Source of the DNA: an uncultured Halieaceae bacterium
Lineage (GTDB): Bacteria > Pseudomonadota > Gammaproteobacteria > Pseudomonadales > Halieaceae
Direction of reading: 5' to 3'
Assembly (NCBI GenBank): GCA_938074045.1
Contig: CALJGI010000002.1
Coordinates: 186,001-250,000 of the forward strand
DNA: 64,000 nt
Below, in pieces: positions 18,907 through 26,004 of the stretch. The notes under the pieces were generated by a model that saw only the letters and a program-made list of their open reading frames with translations, did not search any database and was not told the DNA's origin. A program made the translations under genes and the position numbers. Position 1 is the stretch's first letter. Every line of letters starts with the position of its first letter.

Positions 18907-18921
18907 AACCTACAAAAGCCT

Positions 18922-19359
18922 TTAACCGCGGCAGTTAGCCGGCAAATACTTGGCATTAATGCCCTTGGAAGAAGGGGCCTTGCACTTCCACTGCGGAGTA
19001 CCGGTGGTCGTACTAGTCAGCGAGAACATCACCTGATTGTTTGTAGATGTGTCGCCACCGATATCATTCACATAAACGGTGATCTTCCCACTGCTGTCCC
19101 AACCAATACTTTTCACGTTGTTCGTGCCGATTGTAGTACGAATACCAGAAACACCCTGGGTAGAAGGCAACTTGCCATTACTGATGTAGTACTCAGCGAT
19201 GGTAGTCTTGGCCTCACCCAAAAGCGCCATGGCTTCTGACGTTTTAGCACGCACTGTGTAGTCCTGGTATGCAGGCAACGCAACAGCCGCCAAAATACCA
19301 ACGATTGCGATAACGATCATTAGTTCGATGAGGGTAAAACCCTTTTGTACTTTCTTCAT
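18922..19359 (-). CDS. pilA: Type IV major pilin (type IVa prepilin)
   Basis: A 145-residue prepilin, the main subunit of type IV pili. The leader MKKVQKG is cut by PilD before F8. The mature N-terminus [20 protein letters not shown] has the invariant Glu at mature position 5, and [17 protein letters not shown] follows. Two C-terminal cysteines, C126 (QWKCKA) and C143 (PANCRG), bound the usual disulfide loop. The region before the loop is rich in Ser, Thr and Asn ([12 protein letters not shown]), possible sites for O-glycosylation. Translation is well signalled: AAGGAG lies 8 bases before the ATG. A sigma-54 promoter lies about 95-110 bases upstream and a strong terminator follows. It is divergent from pilB. 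Confidence 0.97.
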   Translation of the reverse strand: MKKVQKGFTLIELMIVIAIVGILAAVALPAYQDYTVRAKTSEAMALLGEAKTTIAEYYISNGKLPSTQGVSGIRTTIGTNNVKSIGWDSSGKITVYVNDIGGDTSTNNQVMFSLTSTTTGTPQWKCKAPSSKGINAKYLPANCRG

Positions 19360-19454
19360 TGCTCTATCTCCTTGGAGCTTGCTTTAGTGTCCATTGTGTT
19401 ACGCCTGCGTAAGATTTTCAGACAACAACAACCAGGTCGTTGGGATAGTAGTTA

Positions 19455-19469
19455 GCAGCATTCGTGCCA
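19455..19469 (-). promoter_or_regulatory. Sigma-54 (-24/-12) promoter of pilA
   Basis: On the minus strand the site reads TGGCACGAATGCTGC, matching the RpoN consensus TGGCACGNNNNTTGC at every fixed position except one, with the essential GG and GC at the correct spacing. Transcription would begin about 12 bases on, near 19443, leaving an 84-base leader before pilA. In Pseudomonas and relatives pilA is driven by RpoN with the PilS-PilR two-component system; PilR control here is inferred. Confidence 0.85.
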
Positions 19470-19612
19470 ACTTTCAAAAACTCTCCAATGAATATGGGTA
19501 TATCTATATGTGTCAATGGGTTACATGTTAATATTTCGCGAGGTGCTGGACCGCTAGCACACCCGAAAAAGGACTGGTGAGGCGCTGAACTCTAGCAATT
19601 TTGGACAGCATA

Positions 19613-19627
19613 TGACAAATATTGTCA
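19613..19627. promoter_or_regulatory. Palindrome upstream of pilB, candidate operator
   Basis: TGACAA-ATA-TTGTCA is a perfect 6+6 inverted repeat around a 3-base centre, 96 bases upstream of the pilB start. Its size and symmetry fit a dimeric regulator site. No regulator can be named from the sequence, and a chance palindrome is possible. Confidence 0.35.
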
Positions 19628-19722
19628 CCTCGGTCAGAGCAGCACAATTATTGGGCTGGTGTTAACGCGTGATAACCACAATAATAGACTGATATGCAGC
19701 GCAAGAAATCGGACAGATAAAC

Positions 19723-21438
19723 ATGAGCTCTAAAGCAGGTATCCACCTAAGCGGTCTGGCCCGGCGTCTGGTTCGGGACAATCTGATGGATGAAGAGTCA
19801 GCACAGGAAATCCACGAGCAAGCAAAAGCGAACAAAACACTGTTCGTCCCACAACTGGTAGAGAGCGGCAAGGTAGACAGTCAAGTAATTGCAGAACTTG
19901 CGTCCGATGAGTTTGGTGTGCCCCTTTTAGACCTCAACTCTTTCAACCCCGAAATGCTGCCCGTCGGCATGGTGGACCCCGCATTGATAGCCAAGCATCA
20001 CGCCCTGCCACTGTTTCACCGTGGCAATCGATTGTTCATCGCGGTATCCGATCCAACGAATCAGGCCGCGCTAGACGAAATCAAGTTCCACACCGGCATT
20101 AAGACCGACTTGATCCTGGTCGATCAATCTGCTCTCGCCGCAGCTATACTGACAACGGTAGAGGCCCAGGAAGGCGGCGACTTTGGCGACTTCGATGATG
20201 TCGGAATGGAAGAGCTCGATTTCGAGGCGGTCGATGAAAATGCGGATGACCAATCCGATGCGGGAGACAGTATCGATGAAACTCCCATCGTGCGGTTCGT
20301 TAACAAGATTTTAGTAGATGCCATTCGGGAAGGGGCATCCGATATACATTTTGAACCTTATGAAAAAGCCTATCGCGTACGCTTTAGAACCGATGGGATA
20401 TTACGGGAAATAGTGCGGCCGCCCCAAAATCTATCCGGGCGCTTGGCCGCTCGACTCAAGGTCATGTCACAGATGGATATTTCAGAGCGGCGCATGCCTC
20501 AGGACGGTCGCATCAAGATGAAACTTTCCAAGAAACGGGCCATCGATTTCCGGGTCAATACTCTGCCCTGTCTGTTCGGCGAAAAAATCGTACTGCGGAT
20601 TCTCGATCCATCCAGCGCCCAAATGGGAATCGATCTTCTGGGATATGAGCCAGAACAGAAAGACATGTATATGGCAGCGCTAGAACAACCACAGGGTATG
20701 ATCCTGGTGACCGGACCCACCGGGTCCGGCAAGACTGTATCGCTTTACACGGGTCTAAATATCCTCAACACGCCAGATGTTAATATTTCAACTGCTGAGG
20801 ATCCGGTGGAGATAAATCTGGAGGGGATCAACCAGTGTCATGTAAATCCGAAGGTCGGTTTGACATTTGCAGAGGCACTACGCTCATTCTTGCGCCAGGA
20901 CCCCGACATTATCATGGTGGGAGAGATTCGAGATCTGGAGACGGCCGAGATATCAATCAAGGCGGCTCAAACCGGGCACATGGTGATGTCCACACTCCAC
21001 ACCAACAGTGCGGCAGAGACCATCACCCGCCTGCTCAATATGGGTGTACCCTCATTCAACCTGGCAACATCGGTCAATCTGATTATTGCCCAGCGGCTGG
21101 CGCGACGACTATGTAAGGAGTGTAAAGCCCCGGCGGATATTCCCCGGGAGGCTTTGTTGGAAGTCGGATACCTCGAGGAAGATCTGGAAGGCCTCTCACT
21201 GTTCAAAGCGGTCGGCTGCTCAAAATGCAGCGCCGGTTACAAGGGTCGGGTCGGCATCTACGAAGTGGTTAGGATTACACCCCCCTTGGCGCGTATAATT
21301 ATGGAAGAAGGTAATTCTATCGAGATAGCAGAGCAGGCGAGAAAAGAGGGTTTTAACGACCTTCGTCGTTCGGCATTAAGGAAAGCAGCCGCAGGGGACA
21401 CCAGTCTGGAAGAGGTTAACCGGGTAACACAGGACTAA
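19723..21438 (+). CDS. pilB: Type IV pilus extension ATPase
   Basis: Hexameric cytoplasmic ATPase that powers pilus polymerisation. The 571-residue length is normal. An N-terminal MshEN/T2SSE-N-type region (about 1-145) is followed by the ATPase core: Walker A GPTGSGKT (331-338), Asp box, Walker B IIMVGEIRDLETAE (397-410) and His box QTGHMVMSTLHTN. Four cysteines in two pairs (C464/C467 and C499/C502) form the zinc site typical of PilB. An acidic linker lies at about 150-185. It begins the pilB-pilC-pilD operon, with 3 bases to pilC. No pilT is in the window, so retraction is encoded elsewhere. Confidence 0.97.
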   Translation: MSSKAGIHLSGLARRLVRDNLMDEESAQEIHEQAKANKTLFVPQLVESGKVDSQVIAELASDEFGVPLLDLNSFNPEMLPVGMVDPALIAKHHALPLFHRGNRLFIAVSDPTNQAALDEIKFHTGIKTDLILVDQSALAAAILTTVEAQEGGDFGDFDDVGMEELDFEAVDENADDQSDAGDSIDETPIVRFVNKILVDAIREGASDIHFEPYEKAYRVRFRTDGILREIVRPPQNLSGRLAARLKVMSQMDISERRMPQDGRIKMKLSKKRAIDFRVNTLPCLFGEKIVLRILDPSSAQMGIDLLGYEPEQKDMYMAALEQPQGMILVTGPTGSGKTVSLYTGLNILNTPDVNISTAEDPVEINLEGINQCHVNPKVGLTFAEALRSFLRQDPDIIMVGEIRDLETAEISIKAAQTGHMVMSTLHTNSAAETITRLLNMGVPSFNLATSVNLIIAQRLARRLCKECKAPADIPREALLEVGYLEEDLEGLSLFKAVGCSKCSAGYKGRVGIYEVVRITPPLARIIMEEGNSIEIAEQARKEGFNDLRRSALRKAAAGDTSLEEVNRVTQD

Positions 21439-21441
21439 AAA

Positions 21442-22659
21442 ATGGCTACTAGCGCAACCAAGAGCCAGATATTTGTCTGGCAAGGGCAAGACGCCAAGGG
21501 TCGTAAGACCAAGGGCGAGATCTCTGCCATCAGCCAATCCCTGGCCAAGGCGCAATTGCGCCAACAGGGTATCAGGCCCAAATCGGTCAAGAAAAAATCC
21601 AAACCGCTGTTTGCTTCCGGCCGCAAGATAACGGCTTCCGATATTGCAATCTTTACTCGCCAGTTGGCCACCATGATGAAAGCGGGTGTGCCCTTGGTCC
21701 AATCCTTCGATATTGTTTCGGAGGCTCTTGAAAACCCCAGCATGAGAGATCTGGTTAATGCGATTAAACATGAGGTCGCGTCAGGTACAGGGCTGGCGAC
21801 CAGTCTGGAAAAACACCCACAACATTTTGACGAACTGTTTATCAGCCTGATCGATTCAGGCGAACAATCAGGTACGTTGGAGACCATGCTTGACCGTGTG
21901 GCCACCTACAAAGAGAAAAGCGAAGCGCTGAAAGCCAAGATCAAGAGTGCCCTCACCTATCCAATTGCTGTTGTGGTGGTGTCCCTGATCGTTACCGGTA
22001 TCCTTTTGGTCAAGGTCGTACCACAGTTTGCGGAGACCTTCGCCAGTTTCGGTGCCGATCTTCCCGCCTTCACACTGTTTGTACTGAATATCTCCAATTT
22101 TGCCCAGGAATGGTGGTTTGTGGCACTACTCGGCATTGTGGCATCGGTCTACGCCTTTGGCGAAGCTCGAAGGCGGTCCAAGACCTTCTCAGATGCCATT
22201 GATGCCGCCATGCTGAAGGCACCCATCGTAGGAGACATTATTTTTAACTCGGTCATTGCCAGATTCTCGCGTACCCTGGCCACGACCTTTGCCGCCGGTG
22301 TACCATTGGTCGACGCACTGGAGTCGGTTCGGGGCGCAGCGGGCAACGCTGTCTACCACAAAGCCATCGGAAATATTCGCGACGACGTCATGACCGGCAC
22401 ACCTTTGTACAACTCGATCAAGTCGACCAACCTCTTTCCCACCATGCTGTTGCAAATGGTATCTATAGGAGAGGAGTCCGGCGCCCTTGATGATATGCTT
22501 GAAAAAGTAGCGCTGCATTATGAGGCAGCGGTTGATGACGCCGTGGACAGCCTCAGCTCACTGATGGAGCCTCTGATTATGTCTGTACTCGGGGTTCTCG
22601 TTGGCGGCCTAATGGTGGCAATGTATCTGCCTATCTTTATGCTCGGATCTGTCGTTTGA
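21442..22659 (+). CDS. pilC: Type IV pilus inner-membrane platform protein
   Basis: A 405-residue polytopic protein that links the PilB motor to pilus assembly. Two tandem T2SF domains are visible: the first around ITASDIAIFTRQLATMMKAG to the membrane helix near 175-195, the second around FNSVIARFSRTLATTFAAG. Helices lie near 170-195, 220-240 and at the C-terminus (LMEPLIMSVLGVLVGGLMVA). The GEQSGTLE and GEESGALDDM glycine-acid motifs occur in both repeats. It starts 3 bases after pilB and ends 5 bases before pilD, indicating one operon. Confidence 0.97.
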   Translation: MATSATKSQIFVWQGQDAKGRKTKGEISAISQSLAKAQLRQQGIRPKSVKKKSKPLFASGRKITASDIAIFTRQLATMMKAGVPLVQSFDIVSEALENPSMRDLVNAIKHEVASGTGLATSLEKHPQHFDELFISLIDSGEQSGTLETMLDRVATYKEKSEALKAKIKSALTYPIAVVVVSLIVTGILLVKVVPQFAETFASFGADLPAFTLFVLNISNFAQEWWFVALLGIVASVYAFGEARRRSKTFSDAIDAAMLKAPIVGDIIFNSVIARFSRTLATTFAAGVPLVDALESVRGAAGNAVYHKAIGNIRDDVMTGTPLYNSIKSTNLFPTMLLQMVSIGEESGALDDMLEKVALHYEAAVDDAVDSLSSLMEPLIMSVLGVLVGGLMVAMYLPIFMLGSVV

Positions 22660-22664
22660 TCTGA

Positions 22665-23555
22665 ATGGCCTTTTTCCAACTCCTGGCACATTATCCAGTG
22701 CTGCTGGTCGCTTTCCTGGTGGTAATCGGATTGCTTGTCGGCAGCTTTCTCAACGTGGTTATTTATCGCTTGCCAGTCATGATGAATCGCGACTGGGAAC
22801 GGGAGTGCCGCGAGTTTCTGAACACTGACGGGAACGAAGAGGAATCGATAGAAGAACCATTTAACCTCGCCACGCCCAATTCACACTGCCCATCCTGCGA
22901 CCACCAGATCAAAGTCTGGGAGAACATCCCCGTCATCAGCTTTATCTTTCTCAGGGGCCGCTGCTCCCAGTGTCGAACCTCTATCTCACTGAGATATCCA
23001 GCGATTGAAGTGGTCACTGCTATGTTGGCAGTGAGCTGTGGCTTGGTTCTGGGAGCCAGTTGGCCATTGCTCGGGGCACTTGTGTTGAGCTGGACGCTGC
23101 TTGCCCTGTCGATGATTGATTTCGATCATCAACTGTTACCAGATCAAATTACACTGCCTCTGCTCTGGGTGGGCTTGCTGGCAAATTTTTTCGGGACGTT
23201 CACCACTCTGGAGTCTGCCGTGCTGGGTGCAATGTGCGGATACCTGGCGCTCTGGAGTGTGTATTGGCTGTTCAAACTGGCCACCGGCAGGGAGGGTATG
23301 GGGTATGGGGACTTCAAACTACTCGCAGCACTTGGCGCCTGGTTGGGCTGGCAAATGATCCCCATGATTCTGCTGCTATCCTCCCTGGTTGGTGCGATTT
23401 TTGGTGTGACCGCGATACTGATTGGAGGCCATGAGCGCAGCAAACCAATCCCCTTTGGACCCTATCTGGCTGCCGCCGGCTGGCTGGCACTTTTGTGGGG
23501 AGAGGATATTGTCTCCCGCTATCTGACCATCACGGGGTTGGGCACTGTACAGTGA
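22665..23555 (+). CDS. pilD: Prepilin leader peptidase and N-methyltransferase
   Basis: A 296-residue bifunctional membrane enzyme that removes pilin leaders and methylates the new N-terminus; it may also serve type II secretion pseudopilins. The cytoplasmic loop has the zinc tetracysteine C75-x2-C78 (CPSC) and C100-x2-C103 (CSQC). The aspartyl protease residues lie in MIDFDHQLLPD (D152/D154) and GMGYGDFKLL (D216, the GxGD motif). About eight hydrophobic helices are present. Its stop overlaps the GTG start of coaE, a pairing common in gammaproteobacteria. Confidence 0.97.
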   Translation: MAFFQLLAHYPVLLVAFLVVIGLLVGSFLNVVIYRLPVMMNRDWERECREFLNTDGNEEESIEEPFNLATPNSHCPSCDHQIKVWENIPVISFIFLRGRCSQCRTSISLRYPAIEVVTAMLAVSCGLVLGASWPLLGALVLSWTLLALSMIDFDHQLLPDQITLPLLWVGLLANFFGTFTTLESAVLGAMCGYLALWSVYWLFKLATGREGMGYGDFKLLAALGAWLGWQMIPMILLLSSLVGAIFGVTAILIGGHERSKPIPFGPYLAAAGWLALLWGEDIVSRYLTITGLGTVQ

Positions 23556-24169
23556 AAAAGCTGGTAGTGGGTTTGACGGGTGGTATCGGCAGTGGAAAAA
23601 CCGCGGCCAGTGATCATTTCGCCGAATTGGGTATCGATGTAGTAGACGCAGACCTGGTGTCCCGGGAGATTGTTGAACCCGGACGACCCGCACTGCTAAG
23701 TATCGCTGAACATTTTGGCCCGCAGTTTGTCCGGGTCGATGGCAACCTTGATCGCGCTGCATTACGAACACGCGTATTCGGCGATGACGCGGCTCTTAGC
23801 TGGCTTAACGAGTTGACACATCCGCTCATCGGCATCGAAATTACGGCCCGGTTGCAAGCTGCTCGCAGCGACTATGTCATACTGGTATCACCTCTTTTGC
23901 TGGAAACTGGACAGCGCCACTTGTGTCATCGGATTCTGGTCATCGATGTGCCAGTGGAAGTTCAGACACAGCGTGCTGCGGAAAGAGATGCTACGGAACC
24001 TGAACAAATCAAGCGCATCATTGCCAACCAGGCAGACCGCGCATCCAGGCTGGCGCAGGCAGATGATGTGCTGACTAATTCAGGGACAATCCAGGCATTG
24101 AAGGAAGGCGTCGAGCGTCTGCACAAACAGTACCTGGGATTGGCTATGGAGTTTAATCGTGACAACTGA
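23552..24169 (+). CDS. coaE: Dephospho-CoA kinase
   Basis: Last step of coenzyme A synthesis: ATP-dependent phosphorylation of dephospho-CoA at the ribose 3'-OH. About 205 residues, the usual size. The P-loop GGIGSGKT is at 10-17, followed by VVDADLVSREIVEPG, LTHPLI and LVSPLLLETG, all family signatures. The start is the GTG at 23552, which overlaps the pilD stop (GTGA); an upstream ATG in frame would lengthen the protein with unrelated residues encoded inside pilD. It overlaps yacG by 11 bases at its 3' end. Confidence 0.96.
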   Translation: MKKLVVGLTGGIGSGKTAASDHFAELGIDVVDADLVSREIVEPGRPALLSIAEHFGPQFVRVDGNLDRAALRTRVFGDDAALSWLNELTHPLIGIEITARLQAARSDYVILVSPLLLETGQRHLCHRILVIDVPVEVQTQRAAERDATEPEQIKRIIANQADRASRLAQADDVLTNSGTIQALKEGVERLHKQYLGLAMEFNRDN

Positions 24170-24356
24170 AACAGAACCACTAACGGTAAACTGCCCAACC
24201 TGTGGCAACCAGGTGCCGTGGGTTAACGAACGCCCCCACCGACCGTTCTGTTCCAAACGGTGCAGAGACTCCGACTTTTGTGATTGGGCCAACGAAGAAC
24301 ATGTGCTGGCAGGAGACAGCACTCACTCGGATGTTCTCAGCGATGATCTGGAATAG
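24159..24356 (+). CDS. yacG: DNA gyrase inhibitor / zinc-binding protein YacG
   Basis: A 65-residue protein with the YacG zinc finger C12-x2-C15 (CPTCG) and C31-x3-C35 (CSKRC) and the conserved PFCSKRCRDSDFCDWANE stretch. In E. coli YacG binds GyrB and inhibits DNA gyrase. The start is a GTG overlapping the end of coaE by 11 bases, so translation is probably coupled. The acidic C-terminus is typical. It ends 19 bases before the convergent mutT gene. Confidence 0.94.
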   Translation: MTTETEPLTVNCPTCGNQVPWVNERPHRPFCSKRCRDSDFCDWANEEHVLAGDSTHSDVLSDDLE

Positions 24357-24375
24357 CCCAAAATCCAGCTCGTGC

Positions 24376-24765
24376 TCACATTCCCTGCACTACTTTAAGG
24401 ATGGCCAAATTGGCGGCTGGAAACTCCAGAGTTGAAAGTTCGGCGACGGGAACCCAACGCACCTGCTGACCTTCCAGACTTTCCGGCACCCCCTCAAACG
24501 AACTCACCAGCCACACATCCAACAGGACCTCCTGGTCGGGATAATCGTGGCAGACCTCCACCAGAGGTTGCATACCGGTGGCTACAATACCCAGCTCTTC
24601 GCGCAATTCACGCACCAGTGCCGCCTGCACAGTTTCACCGGGCTCGACCTTCCCACCCGGAAATTCCCACAGTCCGCCCTGATGGCGCTCTGGGTGCCTT
24701 TTGCTGACAAGAATTCCGGCCTCACCTGCTACAACAGCAACAGCCACGTGGGTTCTACTGGTCAT
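24376..24765 (-). CDS. mutT: 8-oxo-dGTP diphosphatase (Nudix)
   Basis: A 130-residue Nudix hydrolase that clears 8-oxo-dGTP from the nucleotide pool. The complete Nudix box (GX5EX7REUXEEXGU) runs from G38 to I60, with R52-E53 and E56-E57 as the metal ligands, after GLWEFPGGKVEPGE. The start is the ATG at 24765 (MTSRTHVAVAVV); the frame is open further upstream, but those residues fall inside argJ and are not part of the family. It lies 4 bases after argJ, continuing the secA-argJ-mutT order seen in Pseudomonas. Confidence 0.94.
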   Translation of the reverse strand: MTSRTHVAVAVVAGEAGILVSKRHPERHQGGLWEFPGGKVEPGETVQAALVRELREELGIVATGMQPLVEVCHDYPDQEVLLDVWLVSSFEGVPESLEGQQVRWVPVAELSTLEFPAANLAILKVVQGM

Positions 24766-24769
24766 TGTG

Positions 24770-25993
24770 TCAACTGCGGTACTCTGCGTTAATCCGCACA
24801 TACTCATAGCCAAGATCGGTCGTCCATACGGTGGCTGATTTGTCACCTCTCCCGAGGTCGATAATGACGCGAATTTCCTCACCCGCCATCGCCGCAGCAC
24901 CTTGCTCCTCAGTGTAATTGGCCGCGCGCATGCCCTGCTCTGCGATCAGCGTTTCTCCTATTGAAACCGCAACAGCTCGCACATCCAAATCGGGAACTCC
25001 AGCCCGACCGATTGCGGCAAGTATGCGCCCCCAGTTTGGGTCACTGGCAAACAGGGCCGTTTTTACCAGAGGTGACTCTGCGACAGCATATGCCACCCTC
25101 CTGCTCTCTGATGCTCTAGCACCTCCGCCAACGCTGATTTCGACAAACTTGCCAGCGCCCTCTCCATCACGGATTAAATCCTGCGCCAGGTTGGTGCAGA
25201 GATCCCCCACGGCTTCTAACAGTAAGCCATATAGCTCTCCGCTGGTTGATTCTACCAATGGGTTGTTCGCAGCACCGGTGGCCGCCAAAACACAGGCGTC
25301 ATTAGTGGACGTATCGCCATCCACAGTTATGCAGTTAAATGAGGTCTCGACACACTCATTAAGCATTTCCTGTAATACGTCTGGTGCTATAGCGGCGTCA
25401 GTAGCCAGAAAAGCAAGCATGGTCGCCATATTGGGACGTATCATGCCTGACCCCTTGGCAATACCGGTAACCGTGAAGGTCTGTCCCTGGAAACTGATTT
25501 GCCGGCTACCACCTTTCGGTCGAGTATCCGTCGTCATGATGCCTTCCGCCGCAGCGGCCCAACCCTGGGATGTAAGACTCTCCAGCAGTGCTGGCAAGGA
25601 TTGCACGATCGGAACCAGAGGTAGTGGCTCGCCAATCACCCCCGTCGAAAACGGCATCACACTGGCTGCTGTGACGCCACTCAAGGCCGCAAGTTGGGCG
25701 CAACATTGCAGGGCAACAGCTTCTCCCGTCTGGCCGGTCCCAGCATTGGCATTACCGGTGTTCACCAGCCAATAGCAGATACCTGTATCTCCTTGCCAGT
25801 GGTCCCGGGCCACCACAACCGGTGCAGCACAAAATGCATTGCGGGTGAACGTCGCTGCAACTGCGGATTCAGACGCCAGCTCAAACAGAACGAGGTCAGG
25901 TCTGTCTGCGTACTTTATACCGGCCGAGACCGTCGCAACCCGCACGCCAGAAACGGGTAACAGAGGCGGCAATCGTCCTTCACCAACGGCCAT
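24770..25993 (-). CDS. argJ: Bifunctional glutamate N-acetyltransferase / ornithine acetyltransferase
   Basis: Transfers the acetyl group from N-acetylornithine to glutamate, allowing cyclic arginine synthesis, and may also use acetyl-CoA. 407 residues. The self-cleavage site is intact: GMIRPNMATMLAF, where T191 becomes the N-terminal nucleophile of the beta chain. VDGDTSTNDACVLAATG is the other hallmark of the family, and DPNWGRILAAIGRAG is present near the C-terminus. It starts 11 bases after secA on the same strand and is followed by mutT, so the three are likely one transcript. Confidence 0.96.
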   Translation of the reverse strand: MAVGEGRLPPLLPVSGVRVATVSAGIKYADRPDLVLFELASESAVAATFTRNAFCAAPVVVARDHWQGDTGICYWLVNTGNANAGTGQTGEAVALQCCAQLAALSGVTAASVMPFSTGVIGEPLPLVPIVQSLPALLESLTSQGWAAAAEGIMTTDTRPKGGSRQISFQGQTFTVTGIAKGSGMIRPNMATMLAFLATDAAIAPDVLQEMLNECVETSFNCITVDGDTSTNDACVLAATGAANNPLVESTSGELYGLLLEAVGDLCTNLAQDLIRDGEGAGKFVEISVGGGARASESRRVAYAVAESPLVKTALFASDPNWGRILAAIGRAGVPDLDVRAVAVSIGETLIAEQGMRAANYTEEQGAAAMAGEEIRVIIDLGRGDKSATVWTTDLGYEYVRINAEYRS

Positions 25994-26004
25994 ATTCTAA
26001 AGTC

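Larger units (their letters stand above)
19360..19722. other. 363-base pilA-pilB divergent intergenic region
   Basis: No gene or tRNA is seen here. The left part holds the pilA leader and its sigma-54 promoter (19455-19469). Upstream of it, 19470-19612 is the expected place for PilR enhancer sites, though no clear repeat was identified. The right part leads into pilB and contains the palindrome at 19613-19627. No convincing sigma-70 promoter for pilB was found; TTGTCA at 19622-19627 is a possible -35 but has no good -10 at 16-18 bases. Confidence 0.6.

Noticed and set aside
18895..18910. GTTTCGAACC, resembling a tRNA T-arm
   Set aside because: It is part of the pilA terminator stem; no acceptor or anticodon arm can be found around it.
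24918..25775. 285-codon plus-strand frame opposite argJ, and similar long frames opposite the M23 gene (29096-29875) and murC (35405-36046)
   Set aside because: All lie inside well-identified genes on the other strand and show no recognisable protein features.
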